Counted from the first letter of the stretch, positions 1 to 9,556 are shown. The stretch is DNA of 64,000 nt from Marinibactrum halimedae (GCF_021234875.1 NZ_JAJQVM010000017.1:49859-113858), one strand, 5' to 3'. Numbers and translations: made by a program. Notes: generated by a model not told the origin, from the letters alone.

Positions 1-227
<227 letters not shown>

Positions 228-329
228 TAAGGCGAACGCTCGTAGAGTAAGCGTTGGTGAAGTTATTGTTGGTAAGTCATTGTTGGTTAAGCAATCATTG
301 ATGAAAAAACCTTTGTAGAATATTGGCGT

Positions 330-1190
330 TTATACGCTTGCAATCTCTATGTTTCTTTCATGTTCAACTTTCGCTCCCTCGCTGATTTTTTCATCGGTGG
401 GGGGGATGCCTATATCCTCTTCTTTCATGCCAGAGATACGTTGATAAAGCGATAAAAATTCCAAACTCACTTTGTGCTTAGGCGCCATAAATATCATTGG
501 GGTGTGATCACGATGGGACTCTCGAATTTTGACCGATGTGGAAATGTAGGGCGTCAGAATCGGTAGCCCAGCGTTAGCCAATTCTTCTACCGATTCACTG
601 GGCAAACGTGCCTGAGCGTTAAAGTGGTTAATGATAATGCCTTCTACTTGGAGGTTATCGTTGTGATCTTCTTTGACTTCTTCAATATTTTTAATTAAGT
701 CGAACAGCGCATCTCGTGAAAAGACGTCGCAGTCAAAGGGAATTAAACAGGCGTCGCAGGCAATCAAGGCAGACAGAGAGTAGAAGTTTAATACCGGTGG
801 GGTATCTAAGTAGATTTCATCGTAAATTGGGGTCAATTTATGGAGAAATTCACGCAGTTTATAAATTTTATGTCTGGCTGAGAGCTTAGATTCGAGATCG
901 ATCAATTCGCTGCTGGCGGAAATCAGAAACAATTTCTCAAAGTCTGTTTTGCGAACGTAATCGTCAGGCTCAAAATCGCGAAAACAGTAGCTAATTTGTG
1001 ATGAAAAAAATTCGGACATACCAACAATGTCATCGTTTCCATCGTGACCGAGATAGCTCGTACTATTACCTTGTGGATCGAGATCCACGACGATGGTTTT
1101 TTTCCCGGAATGTGCCGCCACTGCCGCTAAGTTACACGTAATGGTTGACTTCCCAACACCCCCTTTACGATTAAAGATCGCACGAATCAT
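330..1190 (-). CDS. ParA-family ATPase (orphan, no ParB nearby)
   Basis: This is a 286-aa cytoplasmic P-loop ATPase of the ParA/MinD/Soj superfamily, which positions DNA or protein cargo by ATP-dependent dimerisation. The deviant Walker A KGGVGKST is at residues 9-16, with the signature lysine K9 present. The A' motif VDLDPQGN is at about 35-42 and the Walker B-like YLDTPP at 127-132. The start is supported by CGGAG about 7 nt upstream on the minus strand. No parB, parS-like sites or partner gene is visible; hemB converges from the left and a cold-shock gene lies to the right on the same strand. Chromosomal segregation ParA normally sits with parB, so a cargo-positioning or orphan role is more likely. 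The family call is secure; the cargo is unknown. Confidence 0.88.
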   Translation of the reverse strand: MIRAIFNRKGGVGKSTITCNLAAVAAHSGKKTIVVDLDPQGNSTSYLGHDGNDDIVGMSEFFSSQISYCFRDFEPDDYVRKTDFEKLFLISASSELIDLESKLSARHKIYKLREFLHKLTPIYDEIYLDTPPVLNFYSLSALIACDACLIPFDCDVFSRDALFDLIKNIEEVKEDHNDNLQVEGIIINHFNAQARLPSESVEELANAGLPILTPYISTSVKIRESHRDHTPMIFMAPKHKVSLEFLSLYQRISGMKEEDIGIPPTDEKISEGAKVEHERNIEIASV

Positions 1191-1497
1191 AGCTGGTCTC
1201 CGTCTTTACTGTTTTGTAATGATTAATTGCCCTTGTTTAAATAATCAGTCGCGATGTGGTGGCACTGACAAGTTGGGTGCCTCTAAATTAGGTGCTTCGG
1301 CGGTGTAAGCACTTCTGTCGTTTCTCTTCTCTACCGTGTATTTGTCGTTTTATGTCTTATTGTTTATAGCTTAGTGCGCACGATTAAGAAGTGTGCATAA
1401 ATTATTAACTAAATAGTTAGTTTTTTTGGTCTTAAAAACAAAAAAGCCCGCCAGATTTAAGCCTAGCGGGCTTTTTGAGAGTCGTTAACCAATCTGA
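1191..1497. other. Intergenic region between parA-like gene and cold-shock gene
   Basis: About 307 bp without a convincing gene. It holds the leader of the ParA-family gene and, at its right end, the terminator of the cold-shock gene. A short plus-strand open frame here overlaps the ParA start and has no family resemblance. Confidence 0.5.
1441..1476 (-). terminator. Rho-independent terminator of the cold-shock gene
   Basis: A perfect 11-bp inverted repeat (AAAAAGCCCGC / GCGGGCTTTTT) with a 14-nt loop lies about 20 bp past the stop codon of the cold-shock gene. Read on the minus strand, the stem ends in a T-run. The A/T flanks are symmetric, so it could work in both directions. Confidence 0.85.
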
Positions 1498-1704
1498 TTA
1501 GATTGCAATAACATTCTCGGCTTGAGGGCCTTTCTTGCCATCAGTCACGGTCATTTCGACACGTTGACCTTCTGCAAGGGTCTTGAAGCCATCGCCAGAG
1601 ATAGCGCTGAAATGAACGAAAACGTCTGCGCCATTTTCTTGAGAAATAAATCCGAAGCCTTTAGTTTCGTTGAACCACTTAACGGTACCGGTTGTTCTTG
1701 ACAT
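1498..1704 (-). CDS. Cold-shock domain protein (CspA family)
   Basis: This is a 68-aa single cold-shock domain (OB fold) that binds single-stranded RNA/DNA and acts as an RNA chaperone or antiterminator. Both RNA-binding motifs are visible: RNP1 as KGFGFI and RNP2 as VFVHF, preceded by the typical opening TGTVKWFN. Its length equals the family norm of about 67-70 aa. CAGGA about 9 nt before ATG is the likely ribosome binding site. A terminator follows directly, so it is probably monocistronic. The long gene-free region upstream suits the structured leader typical of csp mRNAs, but I see no certain cold box. Which paralogue (cold-induced or constitutive) cannot be decided. Confidence 0.95.
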   Translation of the reverse strand: MSRTTGTVKWFNETKGFGFISQENGADVFVHFSAISGDGFKTLAEGQRVEMTVTDGKKGPQAENVIAI

Positions 1705-2460
1705 GGAGATTATCCTGTAACTGTATTTGTTTTGCCCTAAGGCGTTGGTGCTGGTTTTAAATACGGCTTATCGTTAACACAGGACGTGGCACTGCTTCCC
1801 CGATGCATGGCACGGCTAAGCGAGGTGTAACGTGTTGCAGTATTACAAAGCTTGACCGAAATTTAAACACAACGCGACTACTTTATTGCTAAGTCCGGCT
1901 ATAAACAAGTGAAATCTTTATTTTTTCGAGACTAAAGTGAAAATTTCGTTCACAAGCGCTCTATTTGGTACAAAAAGTGCTCTTTACTGAAAAAATGTTG
2001 TTTTAGGCGATCAATTTTATCCCTTTTTTGGTATTCATTCTTTTAAATACGGTTTTTCTGAATTGAGTGCCCAAGGTTTGTGGCTAGATGGCCATCCTCC
2101 CGAAATGATCACTTTGAGTACACGGGTTTGTTCTGTGGTGCACCGGCAGACGCTTTTCATAAGATTAGCGGTGGTGTCTGCTTGATGATTATCGTCGTGG
2201 TCTTTTGTGGTGTTTGTACTGTGAAACGTTTGAGATGACATAAGGTGTGTTTTGAGTGCAGTGTTGGCCTCTTGTTGACCTGATTGCCTTCTTATTGAGC
2301 TGTGAACTGAGCAAGATATTCACTAGGAAAATATTCGGTAGCTTTGAAACCCGCAAGCAATCAAAATAAGATCCTTCAAGATGCTGAGTCGCTTGGAATA
2401 GCCTTTTTATAAACGATTCCAATCACTCATGTAACCAATAAAAACTATGTAGGCGTTTTT
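1705..2460. other. Gene-free divergent region between csp and the AGCS symporter
   Basis: 756 bp with no credible gene. It should hold the csp promoter and leader (minus strand) and the symporter promoter (plus strand). Short minus-strand frames at 2035-2241 and 2189-2422 lack homology-like composition and ribosome binding sites. I looked for a glycine-riboswitch core ahead of the symporter and did not see one. Confidence 0.5.
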
Positions 2461-3987
2461 ATGCAAGATGCAGTAAATTTTTTGAACGGTATTATTTGGA
2501 GCCCGGCATTGGTTTATCTGTGCTTGGGGGCGGGTTTATTTTTCTCGGTGTTAACGCGCTTTGTCCAAGTGCGTCATTTCAAAGAAATGTTACGCCTCAT
2601 TGGATCTTCTCAAAGTTCCAGTGCGGGGGTATCGTCATTTCAGGCATTAACGATTTCCCTCTCCGGTCGTGTTGGTACGGGTAATATTGCAGGTGTGGCA
2701 GCCGCCATCGGATTTGGTGGGCCCGGTGCAATCTTTTGGATGTGGGTGGTGGCGTTTTTAGGAGCGGCGACCTCTTACATTGAGTGTACGCTTGGTCAAA
2801 TCTACAAAGAAAATCACGAAGGGCAATATCGTGGTGGCCCTGCTTACTACATTGAGAAAGCCATGGGGCAGAAGTGGTATGCCTGGGTATTTGCTATTGC
2901 AACCATTATTGCAACGGGTTTGTTATTGCCTGGTGCTCAGTCCAATAGTATCGGTAATGCTGTAGAGCTGGCCTTTGGAGCGAGTACCAATGGCGGTGAT
3001 ATTAGTACTGCTAAGTTGGTTGCGGCTACCGGTATTGTGATTGCGCTCTCGTGCATCATTTTTGGTGGTGTTAAACGCATCGCTAATTTCACTCAAATTG
3101 TTGTGCCGTTTATGGCGGTAAGTTACATCATCGTTGCTTTTGTCATTATCGGTTTAAATATCGATAAATTGCCTGGTATTGTTGCGATGATTTTCAATGA
3201 TGCTTTTACCCCTATGGCGGGCTTCGGTGCGGCGATTGGTTGGGGAGTGAAGCGTGGGGTTTATTCTAACGAAGCGGGTCAGGGCATGGGGCCGCAGTCC
3301 AGTGCTGCCGCTGAAGTGGATCATCCTGCGCAGCAGGGGCTAGTGCAGGCTTTTGCGGTTTATGTGGATACGTTGTTTGTTTGTACTGCTACAGCATTCA
3401 TGATTCTGATCGTTGGAACCTATAATGTGCAAGGGGGCGGAGAAGGTGTTTGGCTGGTTCAAAACCTAGACCCATCGGTGGCTGCTAATAGCCCTGCCTT
3501 TACTCAGTTTGCTATTGAAAGTGTTTTTCCAGGTTTGGGAACCATCTTTGTTGCCATCGCTTTAACCTTCTTTTCATTCACTACGATTTTGGCGTATTAC
3601 TATATCGCTGAAACGAACGTGACCTACCTACAACGTTCTATTAAAGTTCCAGGCTTAACGTTATTGCTTAAAGTGGGTTTGATTGGCTCTACATTCTATG
3701 GGGCTGTTAAAACCGCTAATCTGGCCTGGGGACTTGGTGACATTGGTGTTGGTTTAATGGCTTGGCTTAACATCATTGGCATTATCATTATTTTCTTCAT
3801 GGCAAAGCCCGCTATCAAAGCGCTTAAAGACTATGAATCTCAGCAGCGTTCAGGAAAAGACAGGTATTCCTTTGATCCTAAGAAGTTGGGTATTAGCAAT
3901 GCAGATTTTTGGGAGCATCGTAATGCTTCTGCTCATGCTGCAGGTGAAAAATTAAAGACGAGTGAATTAGAAAAAGTAAACTCTTGA
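2461..3987 (+). CDS. Sodium:alanine/glycine symporter, AGCS family
   Basis: This is a 508-aa inner-membrane carrier of the alanine/glycine:cation symporter family, which couples Na+ (or H+) entry to uptake of small neutral amino acids. The sequence is strongly hydrophobic, with about ten membrane segments. Family hallmarks include the early block SGRVGTGNIAGVAAAIGFGGPGA and, near residue 264, KRGVYSNEAGQGMGP, which lines the substrate path. Length matches the family (450-550 aa). The charged C-terminal tail after residue ~450 is cytoplasmic. The secreted M28 peptidase starts 67 bp downstream on the same strand with no terminator between, so the pair may be co-transcribed: one gene liberates amino acids outside, the other imports them (inference). 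Exact substrate is not resolvable. Confidence 0.93.
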   Translation: MQDAVNFLNGIIWSPALVYLCLGAGLFFSVLTRFVQVRHFKEMLRLIGSSQSSSAGVSSFQALTISLSGRVGTGNIAGVAAAIGFGGPGAIFWMWVVAFLGAATSYIECTLGQIYKENHEGQYRGGPAYYIEKAMGQKWYAWVFAIATIIATGLLLPGAQSNSIGNAVELAFGASTNGGDISTAKLVAATGIVIALSCIIFGGVKRIANFTQIVVPFMAVSYIIVAFVIIGLNIDKLPGIVAMIFNDAFTPMAGFGAAIGWGVKRGVYSNEAGQGMGPQSSAAAEVDHPAQQGLVQAFAVYVDTLFVCTATAFMILIVGTYNVQGGGEGVWLVQNLDPSVAANSPAFTQFAIESVFPGLGTIFVAIALTFFSFTTILAYYYIAETNVTYLQRSIKVPGLTLLLKVGLIGSTFYGAVKTANLAWGLGDIGVGLMAWLNIIGIIIIFFMAKPAIKALKDYESQQRSGKDRYSFDPKKLGISNADFWEHRNASAHAAGEKLKTSELEKVNS

Positions 3988-4054
3988 TTCAGGCAGTTTT
4001 GTAAGAAAGAGTCGATCTAAATAAAAATATTATAAAGTAGTTAGGAGAGAGGGT

Positions 4055-5464
4055 ATGGGAATAAATAAGTTTCTAATTGGAGCGGCGTTGTATTCATTTG
4101 CCACTTTGGTTGGAGCGCAAGCGATTGATGAAAAGACGAAGGCCATCGCTAATGACTTAATGGATAAGGCGTCACAATCACAGGCGTACTCTATAGTGGA
4201 GTCTTTAACGACGGAAGTCGGGCCCAGATTAGCGGGCAGTGAAGCAGAAGCCAGAGCGAGGGATTGGGCGGTTAAGAAATTCAAGAAAATGGGGTTTAAA
4301 AATGTTCGAGTGGATCCGTTTGATGTTCCTTGGTGGGAGCGTCAGGTTGAATCCGCTGAGATAGTGTCTCCCTTTCCTCAGCCCTTATATGTCACTGCTC
4401 TCGGCGGTAGTGTGTCTACACCTGATGGTGGTGTAACCGGAGAGGTAGCGATTTTTCCCAATCTGGCAGCCTTGAAAGCCGTTAAAGATGGTGGTCTTAA
4501 AGGAAAAGTCGTATTCATCGATGAGTTGATGACTCGTACACAAGATGGCTCAGGTTACCGTGTTGCCGTAGCTAAGCGTCGTGAAACAGCCTATGAAAGT
4601 GCAAGGGTGGGTGCTGTGGGGGCGCTCATTCGCTCTGTAGGAACCAATGCGCAACGATTCCCTCATACAGGGCAAATGCGTAGTGGTGAAAATCGTACCG
4701 AACCGAGTGTGCCTACCGCTGCACTATCGGCTCCGGATGCTGATCAGTTGGTTCGTGTTGCCTCACGAGGCAAACCCGTTAAAGTCAAAATGACCATCAA
4801 AACCGAGTCTCGGCCCCGCGCACAGTCTGGAAACGTCATTGCAGAAATTCCGGGGCGTACAAAACCGGAAGAAATTGTATTGATTGGGGCCCATCTGGAT
4901 TCCTGGGATTTGGGTACGGGTGCTGTAGACGACGGTGCTGGCGTAGGCATCGTCATGGGAGCAGCGAAGTTATTGATGGACAATGTGAGAAAAGCCCCTG
5001 ATCGTACCATTCGAGTGGTTTTGTTTGGCTCTGAAGAAGTGGGGCTTGTTGGGGCACGGGCGTACGCTAAGCAGCATAAAGCGGAGCTTAAAAATCATGT
5101 GCTGATTGCTGAATCTGATTTTGGTGCTGGGAAAATCTGGCGTTTTGACAGTCGTGTTGGCCAGGGGGGGCTTGAGGCGATTGCACAAATGCAGGCTGTT
5201 TTAGCACCACTGGGTATTGCGCCTGGCAGTAATCAGGCCAGTGGTGGGCCAGATATGATTCCAATGCGTGAGGCGGGGGTACCTGTTGTGGGTTTGATGC
5301 AAAATGGGTGGGATTATTTTGATCTTCATCATACTCCCAATGATACGCTCGATAAAATTAACCCCGATGAGCTGAATCAGAATGTGGCAGCCTATGCAGC
5401 TTTTATCTACATGGCCGCCATGGCCGATACGCGTTTTGATCGAGATGAGGCAAGTTTTGATTAA
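4055..5464 (+). CDS. Secreted M28-family zinc aminopeptidase/carboxypeptidase
   Basis: This is a 469-aa exported metallopeptidase of family M28, closest in layout to the carboxypeptidase Q/plasma glutamate carboxypeptidase branch. It has a signal peptide at residues 1-~23 (GINKFLIGAALYSF...GAQA), a PA-like insert at ~120-255 and then the co-catalytic zinc core. Visible ligands are H280 and D282 (GAHLDSWD), bridging D292 (AVDDGAG), the catalytic pair E327-E328 (GSEEVG), D355 (ESDFG) and H425/H426 (LHHTPND), so the site looks complete. AGGAG lies about 9 nt before the ATG. It probably shares a transcript with the upstream amino-acid symporter and ends at a strong terminator. Substrate preference is not predictable. 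Confidence 0.92.
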   Translation: MGINKFLIGAALYSFATLVGAQAIDEKTKAIANDLMDKASQSQAYSIVESLTTEVGPRLAGSEAEARARDWAVKKFKKMGFKNVRVDPFDVPWWERQVESAEIVSPFPQPLYVTALGGSVSTPDGGVTGEVAIFPNLAALKAVKDGGLKGKVVFIDELMTRTQDGSGYRVAVAKRRETAYESARVGAVGALIRSVGTNAQRFPHTGQMRSGENRTEPSVPTAALSAPDADQLVRVASRGKPVKVKMTIKTESRPRAQSGNVIAEIPGRTKPEEIVLIGAHLDSWDLGTGAVDDGAGVGIVMGAAKLLMDNVRKAPDRTIRVVLFGSEEVGLVGARAYAKQHKAELKNHVLIAESDFGAGKIWRFDSRVGQGGLEAIAQMQAVLAPLGIAPGSNQASGGPDMIPMREAGVPVVGLMQNGWDYFDLHHTPNDTLDKINPDELNQNVAAYAAFIYMAAMADTRFDRDEASFD

Positions 5465-5509
5465 TAGGCTTTGAGCTTTTCTGTCTTATACAGGCATCTT
5501 TAAATACAT

Positions 5510-5540
5510 AAAAAGCCAGGGGTTATCCTCTGGCTTTTTT
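5510..5540 (+). terminator. Rho-independent terminator after the M28 peptidase
   Basis: Stem AAAAGCCAGGGG with CCTCTGGCTTTT around a TTAT loop, ending in six T, about 45 bp past the peptidase stop codon. Confidence 0.85.
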
Positions 5541-5765
5541 ATTGGGATTGGAGAATGTGAGTGCGGGTCAATGTGTGCTTTCGTCAAGGTTAGTGCTTGA
5601 AAATCTTGTGAGGCGAAAAGAAGGTGTTTCATTACCCTACCCTTAGGTACTTTCAGTAGCATTCTATCGGTGGCAGCTCTGATGGTTTTATTCAATACTA
5701 AAGAAATACGTCATCCATATATTTGATATTTTAGAATTTTATCCAGATTTAACGCGAGATTCTGT

Positions 5766-6695
5766 ATGCGCTACCGATACACTGCGATTATTCTATGTAT
5801 TGTAATAACACTTTTAGAATTAGTGTATTGGTTTAGTTTGGACTTTAAATTCAAGGTGGACCTTTCATGGACTGATATCATCAGTGAGTCGTTTATTTTA
5901 CTGTTTAATATCGTCTTGATTGTTGTCATTCTGCGAGCTCGGTTGTCTGATTTAGTCTTTTGGCCGTTATTTCTAGGATTTGTTTTATTGTTTTTTTCAG
6001 GTGTTCCAGATCTTATTGATGAAATTACTCAGATAGATTCATTATTTCTAAGTGCACAGGAAAATATCGGTTACATTTTAGGGATGTTGATGATGACCTT
6101 GGGGTTTTACCTGTGGGGGGAAGAATACCGTTTGGCCAATCATCGCTTGTTGCAGAGCGAAAAAAAATACAAACAACTCAGTATCACTGACTCTTTAACG
6201 GGGCTATATAATAGTGGATATTTCTTTAATGTGCTGTCGAGCGAAATCGCTTTGGCTCGTCGCTATCAATTATCTTTAAGCCTGATTGTGATGGATATTG
6301 ATGATTTTAAAAGTCACAATGACCGCTATGGGCATATTGAAGGTGATAAAGTTATTGCGGCAATGGGGCATGAAATTAAAGCCGTGTTGCGTGAAATAGA
6401 TAAACCCTTTCGATATGGCGGTGAAGAATTTGTAATTCTTTTACCCAGAACCAATCTTTATACCACTTATACAATTGCAGAGCGAATACGAAAAGCCGTA
6501 TTAGCCATTGAATTTGAGCCCAAGCCAGGAGAGGTAGTAAAAAAAAGTGTGAGTATTGGTGTGGCAGAGCTGACGGAAGAAGATTTACCGCAATTGTTGG
6601 TAGCAAGAGCGGATGCTGCTATGTATTTGGCCAAACGGCAGGGTAAAAATCGGGTGGTTTCTCTAACGTCAGAAGAGCATATGCAAATAGCATAA
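5766..6695 (+). CDS. Membrane diguanylate cyclase (GGDEF)
   Basis: This 309-aa inner-membrane protein should make cyclic di-GMP from two GTP. Four hydrophobic segments occupy about residues 5-25, 43-60, 64-86 and 98-118. A short linker helix leads to a GGDEF domain from ~140 (ITDSLTGLYN) to ~300. The active-site loop is RYGGEEF at 216-222, a functional GGEEF variant. Exactly five residues before it is the inhibitory I-site RxxD (REID), so product inhibition is expected. MDIDDFK and the C-terminal SIGVAELT block are intact. No sensory domain beyond the membrane segments is recognised. The next gene is a second GGDEF-fold protein with a degenerate site on the same strand ~290 bp away; a functional pairing is speculative. 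Confidence 0.92.
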   Translation: MRYRYTAIILCIVITLLELVYWFSLDFKFKVDLSWTDIISESFILLFNIVLIVVILRARLSDLVFWPLFLGFVLLFFSGVPDLIDEITQIDSLFLSAQENIGYILGMLMMTLGFYLWGEEYRLANHRLLQSEKKYKQLSITDSLTGLYNSGYFFNVLSSEIALARRYQLSLSLIVMDIDDFKSHNDRYGHIEGDKVIAAMGHEIKAVLREIDKPFRYGGEEFVILLPRTNLYTTYTIAERIRKAVLAIEFEPKPGEVVKKSVSIGVAELTEEDLPQLLVARADAAMYLAKRQGKNRVVSLTSEEHMQIA

Positions 6696-6986
6696 TAATT
6701 TTAGAAGTTAAAAAAATTATTTTAATTTATTTTTGGGCGGATATTAATCTGAAATGCTTTCAAATTAATTGAGGATCTTCCTTTGCTCTAAAGTCATATG
6801 GATTACACTTTTTGTGGCTAGCACTGAACGGCAGTAGGAAGGATTCACAGGTAGGTTACCAATGATAGATGGGTGAAATGTTATGGGTGGATTGAAAGGT
6901 TGTGAATTGACCATGAATGGCAGATAGTTACTGCTATACTCTTGAAGGAAAATAAACGCAGTATTGGTGCATGCAAGGAGGTGCAT

Positions 6987-8045
6987 ATGCAACCCTCGGT
7001 ACCGGAACACACAAAGCCTTCTCACCTTAAATCAAGTTTACCCCTTACCTCTCGTAAGGTGGGTGCCTCGACGCCATCTTTAATTACCACCCTTGAAAGG
7101 CACTATGGGCCGGATGCTGGAAAAGTGCTGGATCAATTCATCGTAAAAAGTTTGGACGGGTATGCCTTTTACGATACGAATGACACTCTGGTTTTTTGCA
7201 ATCCAGCATTTGCGCATGTCTTTAAGAAGCCTCAAAATACGACGGTGGGTTTGACATTTAGTGAGCTTATGCGCGCCTCTTTTTTGGATGAACATGGCCT
7301 TAAGCTGGATAACCTTAGTGTAGACGAATGGCTTGAGTTTTCTCACAAGAGTCGTCGTAGTAGACCCTTTCGGTGGTATGAGCTGCAATTTAAGGATGAC
7401 CGTTGTTATTTAGTATCGGAGCAAACTCATGCTGATGGATGTGTTTTGATTCAATTGAAAGACATTTCTCAGCATAAGAACCGAGAGAAGCATATGGGGT
7501 ATGAGCTTCGTAAATTATCGCAGTTGTCTATGGTTGATGATTTAACACGCTTACCCAATATTAATGCGTTTTCGACAGATGTAGAAGCAGAGCTTAACCG
7601 TTGTACAAGGGCGAAAGTACCGGCTTGCTTGGCACTATTTGAGTTGAATGATTTCTCACGCATTGTCGACAAGCATGGTCGGGGTGGTGGGGATGCTGTT
7701 CTGGTATTAATTGGGCAACTTCTTCAAGACCATATTCGTCCCTATGATATCTTGGCTCGCGTGGGAGATACTCGCTTTGGCCTATTCTTAGCTGAAGTTG
7801 ATCTGCCGTTGGGCCGTGTTATTGTTGCACGTTTGCAACATGCTCTTGATCAGGAAACATTGGTGTCTCATACGGATCGTGTTCAGTTCGGTGTTTCTTC
7901 CGGTATTGCTGATGGCGGTGTGAATTCAACATTTGAATCATTATTTGGCAATGCCTTGAATGATATTAAAAAAGCTCAAGCCTCCCACGGTCGTGAGATT
8001 GGTTATCATGATGCCATGGCCTCTTACTATCGCCCCCTATTTTAG
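6987..8045 (+). CDS. PAS protein with degenerate GGDEF domain
   Basis: This is a 352-aa soluble signalling protein. I start it at 6987 because AAGGAGG (6975-6981) lies 5 nt upstream; an upstream in-frame start would give 15 more residues without such a site. A PAS-like sensor covers ~45-155 (SLDGYAFYDTNDTLVFCNPAF...). A GGDEF fold follows from ~175 (LSMVDDLTRLPNINAF) to ~340. The catalytic loop reads RVGDTRF at 258-264 instead of RxGGDEF, and no RxxD I-site precedes it. Cyclase activity is therefore unlikely; a GTP- or c-di-GMP-binding or protein-interaction role is possible. There is no EAL domain. It lies downstream of an intact diguanylate cyclase on the same strand. Confidence 0.85.
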   Translation: MQPSVPEHTKPSHLKSSLPLTSRKVGASTPSLITTLERHYGPDAGKVLDQFIVKSLDGYAFYDTNDTLVFCNPAFAHVFKKPQNTTVGLTFSELMRASFLDEHGLKLDNLSVDEWLEFSHKSRRSRPFRWYELQFKDDRCYLVSEQTHADGCVLIQLKDISQHKNREKHMGYELRKLSQLSMVDDLTRLPNINAFSTDVEAELNRCTRAKVPACLALFELNDFSRIVDKHGRGGGDAVLVLIGQLLQDHIRPYDILARVGDTRFGLFLAEVDLPLGRVIVARLQHALDQETLVSHTDRVQFGVSSGIADGGVNSTFESLFGNALNDIKKAQASHGREIGYHDAMASYYRPLF

Positions 8046-8685
8046 AACTCTTCTTTCTGCTTTGCGTGTACTCAATGTGAATTAGGGTTGAAATCACATT
8101 GAGTGTGTGCAAATGCCTCCCTGTTATTGGATTTGTCCAAAATAGTATGCTTTTTACATTTAATTTTTTTTGAACTTGATAAAAATTGATTTTTTGTTTT
8201 TCAGATATTAAGCCTTTTCAAGATTTTTATTTTTAAATATTTTTATTGTTGCCTTGATTTATTAATAAAGGCAAAGGCATTATTTTATTAATTAACTCTT
8301 AGGATGTTGTGAAGGCGTGATAAGAAAAGGGTGTTCATTATCATTATTCTGATTTAAGTATAGTTGTTGCTTTTATTAAAAGTCTGAATACTGTTTGGTT
8401 GTTTTTTGATCTTCCTTGATTTGGCTTTTGGATTTTTTAAGAAACAAAGGCTTTTGATTGTTTTGAAAATTATTGGCTACAATTGTCGCCATTGTTTTTA
8501 TTTTTAATTGTTTGAGGTATGGATGTTGTTTTTTTTATGAGGTGTTAATTCGTAAATTTATTTGAAGTGTTTTTGAGATTAAATAATTTTAATGGCGCCT
8601 AAATCATCTATTAAGCAAGCCTTAATTGAGTAAATTAGCGCACAATGTGTGCTCCTTTTCACTCGATAAATAAGAGGTTTGATTT
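8046..8685. other. AT-rich gene-free region
   Basis: 640 bp, conspicuously rich in A and T with long T-tracts, without any credible gene. An 11-bp perfect inverted repeat sits at its left end (8070-8104). A sequence resembling a Fur box lies at 8330-8348. AAGAGG just before 8686 is the ribosome binding site of the next gene. Confidence 0.5.
8070..8104. repeat. Perfect 11-bp inverted repeat after the PAS/GGDEF gene
   Basis: ACTCAATGTGA and its exact complement TCACATTGAGT flank a 13-nt loop, starting 25 bp past the stop codon. No T-run follows, so it is either a weak terminator or 3' mRNA-stabilising hairpin, or a protein-binding site. Confidence 0.55.
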
Positions 8686-9378
8686 ATGTTGATGGATTTA
8701 GCAATTGTTCAGTTTTTTGTATTGCTGATTTTTACAATCCTGGAAAAGTTTTTTCCTAACCAAATATTTGATCGTCAAAAACACTACGATCATTTATGGG
8801 TGTTGGTTTGTTTATTTGGTGCAGTGTGGTTACGCTGTGTAATGCTTTATTATCCGTCACCTCAAAATGAAATTGATAACCCTGTTGCGGCGGGAGTGAT
8901 TTTTTTCTTTTTGTATTCATTTGGAGGTTATTGGTTGCATCGGTTTAAGCATTCTAATCGATTCCTTTGGAAGTATATTCACCGTTTCCATCACAGCCCG
9001 AAACACATGGAGTCTCGGGTGTCAATGTACCGACATCCCTTGGAAATGTTTGTGAATTCTGCCTATATCTTACCATTAGGCTATCTATTTGGAGCCTCTT
9101 TTGAAGTAATCTGTGTGGCGTTAACGATTGAAGGCTGTTTGGAGGCCTTTCATCACAGCAATATTCGTTTAAACAAGCGATTTAAATGGTTAGGGTACTT
9201 TATTCAAACACCGTCTATGCATTTAGTTCACCATGAAGTAGACGTTCATAGGCACAACTATTCCACGATCTTTTGGGATTCGATTTTTGGAACAGCAAAA
9301 ATTCCAGATAATGATGAAATAGGTGTCGGCTTTAAGGGTAATGATGCCAAAGCTTATTTTTTCTTAAAAAAGAATTGA
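8686..9378 (+). CDS. Sterol desaturase / fatty acid hydroxylase family protein
   Basis: This is a 230-aa integral membrane di-iron oxygenase of the fatty acid hydroxylase superfamily, which hydroxylates or desaturates lipid chains, carotenoids or sterol-like substrates. Membrane segments cover about residues 3-20, 35-55, 66-84 and 118-145. The histidine clusters that bind the two irons are visible: HRFKH (85-89), HRFHH (99-103), HH at 156-157 and HLVHHEVDVH from 179. All are expected ligands, so the enzyme should be active. It stands alone between two gene-free regions, has a good AAGAGG site and is more AT-rich than the dcw genes. The substrate cannot be inferred from context. Confidence 0.9.
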   Translation: MLMDLAIVQFFVLLIFTILEKFFPNQIFDRQKHYDHLWVLVCLFGAVWLRCVMLYYPSPQNEIDNPVAAGVIFFFLYSFGGYWLHRFKHSNRFLWKYIHRFHHSPKHMESRVSMYRHPLEMFVNSAYILPLGYLFGASFEVICVALTIEGCLEAFHHSNIRLNKRFKWLGYFIQTPSMHLVHHEVDVHRHNYSTIFWDSIFGTAKIPDNDEIGVGFKGNDAKAYFFLKKN

Positions 9379-9408
9379 CCTTAGTGTCTTGCCATTGCCA
9401 TAGTTAGT

Positions 9409-9432
9409 GTGTGGCTACAAAAGTAGCCACAC
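9409..9432. repeat. 10-bp perfect hairpin downstream of the hydroxylase gene
   Basis: GTGTGGCTAC, a loop of four A, then GTAGCCACAC, 30 bp past the stop codon. It is a strong stem without a following T-run; it could act as a 3'-end hairpin. Confidence 0.6.
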
Positions 9433-9556
9433 AAGCGTGAAAAACAGCTACAATAAACTAAGTAAGCAAGCGCCTACTGATTAATTTAGGATGGTAAACG
9501 TAACTGGCTCGCACACAAAGGCCGTTCACTTATTGATACCGTTTGTTGCTGAGGTT

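Noticed and set aside
2035..2422. Two short minus-strand frames upstream of the AGCS symporter
   Set aside because: They overlap each other, lack ribosome binding sites and have random-looking composition; the region is better read as leader and promoter DNA.
2200..2460. Glycine riboswitch ahead of the symporter
   Set aside because: AGCS genes often have one, so I looked, but the conserved core and tandem aptamer arrangement are not visible.
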